Below are positions 60,479-64,000 of a stretch of 64,000 nt of DNA, in pieces. The DNA comes from Hyaloperonospora brassicae (taxonomy: Eukaryota; Oomycota; Peronosporomycetes; Peronosporales; Peronosporaceae): positions 124,001 through 188,000 of the forward strand of contig CANTFL010001207.1 of NCBI GenBank assembly GCA_947650285.1, written 5' to 3'. Every line of letters starts with the position of its first letter. Position 1 is the first letter of the stretch. A program made the translations under genes and the position numbers. The notes beneath the pieces were generated by a model. It made no database searches. It was not told the origin of the DNA and saw only the letters and a program-made list of their open reading frames with translations.

Positions 60479-61492
60479 TCACGCTGTATTAAGGAGGGAA
60501 TACGTGAATGGCGTAATCCATTCACGCAAAACGGTGTATGCGTCGTGAATACGTGAATGTCGTAATCCATTCACGTAGAACGGTGTATGCGTCGTGGGCG
60601 CATGCACGGAGTCGTTGATGGCGAATTCAACCATCGGCAAGAACTCACTCCAACTCGAGAACGAGTGGACATATCCTCGAAGTATTTCTTCGAGGACACG
60701 GTTTGCACGCTGAGTCTTACCATCTGTTTCAGGATAATCAGAGGTTGACATCTTCAACCGTGTTCCCAAAGCGCGGAGCACGTATTGCCAAAACTCCGCC
60801 GTGAACCGAGGATCACGGTCGAATACGAGTTCACAAGGTAATCTGTGGAGTATAAATATCGTGTTGATGAAGACACGCGCACAGCATTGAGCCGTGATCG
60901 ACTCGGGGACCGCAGCAAGATGCACCATCTTGCTGAAACGATCAATAAACACAAGAATACCATTTCTCTTGTGAGCGTCTTCGGAGAACCCGAAGACTAA
61001 GTCCATGGACACGGACTCCCAACATTCTACCGGTACTAGCAGAGGTTGTAACGGTGCACGGGATGAAGGGCTAGGCTTCATGCTTTGGAAGACTTCGCAA
61101 GAACGAATGTACTTGCGGACAAACTGATACTGACGGGGCCAGTAAAAGTCACGACTTATTGCGAGGTAAGTCTTCTCCCTACCACGATGCTCGCCTGACG
61201 GCGCTTCGCGACATTCGAACATGATGCGTAAACGCAAATCACCATGAGTGGGGACGACGACACGAGGGGTGTCGTCACAACTACTGTGTAATACAGCAGA
61301 CCATTGCGAGTCGTGTACCGAGTCAAAAAGGAAAGGTATAAGGCCGGCAAATCTGACAAGAATTTCCGGGACTTGGATAGAAGATGACCCATCAAAATTG
61401 AGGAGCTGTGATTCTCCTGCGTACGCCTTCCGCACTTCATCGAGGAAAGGCGATGAAGGCACGCTGACTGAAAGCGCCGCAAAAGTGGGCAA
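60479..61492 (-). pseudogene. Integrase of gypsy copy 2
   Basis: A long open frame of 337 codons includes the zinc-finger region (HRGREKTYL and RSCEVFQSMK, with one Cys of the HHCC finger replaced by Phe) and the rve core with all three catalytic acids readable: SMDLVFGFSED, FDRDPRFT, and TDGKTQRANRVLEE. It runs into a 49-base tandem duplication near 60,499-60,596, which shifts the frame and ends it early. Confidence 0.88.
60499..60596. repeat. 49-base tandem duplication in the integrase of gypsy copy 2
   Basis: Units at 60,499-60,547 and 60,548-60,596 both begin AATACGTGAATG and end GTATGCGTCGTG, with three differences. The unit length is not a multiple of three, so it breaks the integrase frame. 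Confidence 0.9.
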
Positions 61493-61537
61493 GGCCTCAC
61501 TATTGACTGGTGTATTCGGCTCGAAATCGGGCCAACG

Positions 61538-62791
61538 TCATAACACATCAGCGACGACGTTACGTCGTCCTGGTTCGTACTCCACGGAGAAGTTATATTC
61601 CGCGAATAAAGACAACCACCTCGCCATTCGTTGCAAGAGGTGGGGACAGTTTACGGATGTTCGCAGTGACGCATGGCCCGTATAGACAATAAACGGTCTA
61701 TCTCCCAAGAGATAGCCGCGAAACTTATCCAGTGCATACTGTATGGCAAGGAGTTCTTTGTCATGCACTGGGTAGTTGCGTTAGGCTGGTTGCAGCTGAC
61801 GCGATTGATAGCAGACGACGCGCTCCGCGCCGTCTGTGTCGTATTACAACAATGCACAGCCTATTGCAAAATTGCTGGCGTCTCAGACCACATGAAATGA
61901 TCTGTCCTGATCTGCAATCACCAATATCGGCGACTGCATCAAGCTTTGCTTGATACCTTCGAAGGAACGCCGACAGTCAGCGTTCTATAACCACTTCATA
62001 TTTTTTGAATAAACAAGAAAGATGAATAGTCATCTCGGCATAGTTCGGCGAATACTTGTGCAAGTACGCCGCGAACCCAAGGAGGTTCCGCAGTACCTTG
62101 ACATTGACTGGCACTGGCCAGTCGGTGATTGCCTCGATCTTCTCGAGGTCTGGGTGTACACCGTGTTTACCCACGATGCGTCCGAGAAGTGGTATTTTGC
62201 TAGCCGCGAATACACACTTCTTGAGGTTGGCGTACAACTTATGCTTGCGCATGAGCTGAAGAACCTGACGAACGTGAGTTCTATGAACTTCAACGTCCGT
62301 CTTCCCGTCCATAGCTCGGCTATGGACGAACACATCGTCGAAGTAACTCGGTGCGAAGTCTCGCACCGGTCTCAACAGATTTGTGACACATCTTTTGAAT
62401 GTTGCTAGGGCATTACTCAGCCCCTGTGGCATCACTAGCCACTCCCACAGCATCCCGCTGGGGGTACTCACTGCTGTGTACGGGATGTCCGTTCATGCAT
62501 GAGGATCTGATAGAACCCATCCATCAGATCCATGGATGAGATGATGGTACTCTTTGACATACCATCTATGAGAACGTCCTTTCCCGGTATCGGAGTCTGA
62601 GCCGGTACCGTTGCAGCATTCAATTTGTCGAATGCGTGCACTATCCGCCATCCTTCTGTGTCCTTTCGCACACAGAATCTCGGATAGCTGTGAGGGGGAG
62701 TTGATTCCCTCACATGACCTGCCGCTAAGCGATCGGTAAAGAACTTGTCGATCTCTACTACTTTTTCACGAGGCAGTGGCCACTGCTTCAT
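61538..62791 (-). pseudogene. Reverse transcriptase and RNase H of gypsy copy 2
   Basis: The first 107 codons (62,791-62,468) differ from copy 1 by one residue and stop at the same place, after HERTSRTQQ. The next frame (62,471-61,977) keeps VMPQGLSN and YFDDVFVH and stops at the same ...KKYEVVIER as copy 1. RNase H continues to VHDKELLA and EYEPGRRNVVADVL. Three further stops between them are also shared with copy 1. Confidence 0.9.
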
Positions 62792-62895
62792 GACACAGTA
62801 CTTCGAGCCCGGTTTGAGCTCGATCTCGTGTCGAGTGCCTTTATCTTTAGGCTACTCGCAAGGTACGGATTCAGGAAACACATCCTTTTATTCGA

Positions 62896-63687
62896 TCAAA
62901 TACTTATACAAAGGATTTGCCTGGAGCGAATTCCAGGATTGAGATTCATACCTCTCAATCCGAGCCTTCCCATCGATGACGCTTTCGTCCATCGATGAGC
63001 TGCTGAGAACCCGTTCGGTCTCAGTAATAACCGTTGCCAATCGAATATCGATAACGTACTCGTCATCTGTGACGAGTACACAGATCTGCTTGACTTTGCC
63101 ACTACGCAGATCACTCGAGAAACGTTTCGGTTCTTGCGTTGGCAATTGGTTATCTCCGAAGTTAACTTCGGCGGCACTATCAGATCAAGCGTGTAAGCGC
63201 CTACGCTTGATCCGTCGTTAACCAAGACATTCACTGCCTCGGTACTTTCTGGGAAGTCACATCCAGAATCCATGAGAGCTTTCTCCACAATGTAGTGATC
63301 ATCTATATTGTGTTCTTGTACAGTCGTACTAATGGCCGTAACGCAAGTGAGGCCATCGCACTCACTCGAAGTACACCCACATGAGTTTGAGCGTTCCAAG
63401 ATATTCTTCAAATCGTCATCTGATGAACAAGTGGCTGGCATCGATACTGATCGATGCTGCCAGCTCACCATGGGCTCGTATCTCCTGAGCCACGGTAGTC
63501 CTAGGATGACTTCAAACTTGTCACCCAGGTTGAGTACGATGAATTCAATATCGTACTGTTCATCTTTCAACGTGTAGTGGATTCCGACTACACGTTTCTT
63601 CACAGTGATCAATGCTCCTGTCGCAAGGCGCACCTTCATTCTTGTTGGAGGGATCTCCCTCTCCACGAAGTTGAAACATCCTACCAC
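62896..63687 (-). pseudogene. Protease region of gypsy copy 2
   Basis: An open frame of 263 codons has KVRLATGALITVKKRV and FEVILGLPWLRRYEP, typical of the retropepsin C-terminal part (ILGLPWL). The corresponding region of copy 1 (42,239-42,450) is broken by stops. The catalytic D-S/T-G lies further right and is degraded. Sequence from 63,690 to 64,000 matches 41,900-42,240 of copy 1. Confidence 0.75.
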
Positions 63688-64000
63688 TAGCGACTGGCGA
63701 CGAACAAAGTTGTTCGACGCCCCACATTTAACTAGGGCGCGAAGTGAAAAGTCCTTTACACTTCCAATGTCAAGATGATGAGGGACACTTCGTCGTTAAG
63801 TGCAGAGACACACATAAATTATGTATCTGGAGCAACCTTCATCAAGAGATTTGCAAATTCTCTCGATGTTGATGGATCAGTAGGGTGCTCCACCTCTACT
63901 GACTCCGACCATTTTTTGATGGTCCGCTTCGCTGTTGCGGCTTTGCAATAGTATAGATCCTCGTCCTCCAGTTCTTCTAACTGTTGGACGGTTACTGCGC

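Larger units (their letters stand above)
57741..64000 (-). mobile_element. Ty3/gypsy chromodomain element, copy 2, 5' part outside window
   Basis: This element lies on the minus strand. Reading leftwards from the right edge it has the end of gag/protease, RT, RNase H, integrase, GPY/F, chromodomain, antisense frames, a purine-rich tract (TATGGGAGGAG on the minus strand) and the 3' LTR. It is in the same family as copy 1 but a different subfamily by LTR sequence. The 5' LTR and most of gag lie beyond 64,000. Its integrase is better preserved than in copy 1. Confidence 0.88.

Noticed and set aside
1..64000. CRISPR arrays, bacterial operons, ribosome binding sites, tRNA and rRNA genes
   Set aside because: No spaced identical repeats, no cloverleaf or rRNA sequence recognised by eye; spliced genes show the window is eukaryotic. 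A tRNAscan or Rfam run could still find something small.

Overview
The window looks like genomic DNA of an oomycete, probably a Phytophthora or downy-mildew type Peronosporales species. This rests on eukaryotic genes with few, short introns (about 50-120 bases, GTRNGT/AG borders), a moderately GC-rich gene-dense half, and degenerate LTR retrotransposons of the kind common in these genomes. The species assignment is inference; no ribosomal or organellar marker is present. Gene models were built by eye from splice borders and reading-frame phase.

Region 1 (1-35.2 kb) is gene-dense with conserved housekeeping genes: a guanylate-binding-protein-like GTPase (minus, running off the left edge); a PAXBP1/GCFC-family protein divergent from it; two almost identical sugar transporters facing away from each other, forming an inverted repeat with 1.4-kb arms; a candidate unidentified gene; the telomere protein POT1; autophagy scramblase ATG9; Integrator subunit INTS6; GINS subunit PSF3; an F-box/SNF2/RING ATPase interrupted by one extra base; an ATX1-like copper chaperone; and a large repeat-built membrane protein whose gene continues in phase into an F-box exon.

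Region 2 (35.2-64 kb) is TE-dominated, and I find no intact host gene there. A decayed Ty1/copia element (about 36.36-50.92 kb) is split by an 8.3-kb chromodomain Ty3/gypsy element (40,423-48,715) with both LTRs and a 4-of-5 target-site duplication. Next come decayed retroelement sequence, a solo LTR (54,376-54,912) and a second, oppositely oriented gypsy element (57,741 to beyond the right edge). The two gypsy copies share the same disabling mutations in reverse transcriptase/RNase H, although their LTRs, gag-protease and integrase are clearly diverged. Both carry antisense reading frames between the integrase and the 3' LTR.

The most interesting items are the membrane-repeat/F-box protein, the homogenised inverted transporter pair, the one-base break in the SNF2/F-box gene, the duplicated KSVTF motif in the PAXBP1-like protein, the POT1 gene, and the mosaic gypsy pair with antisense frames. 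No CRISPR, tRNA or rRNA was seen.
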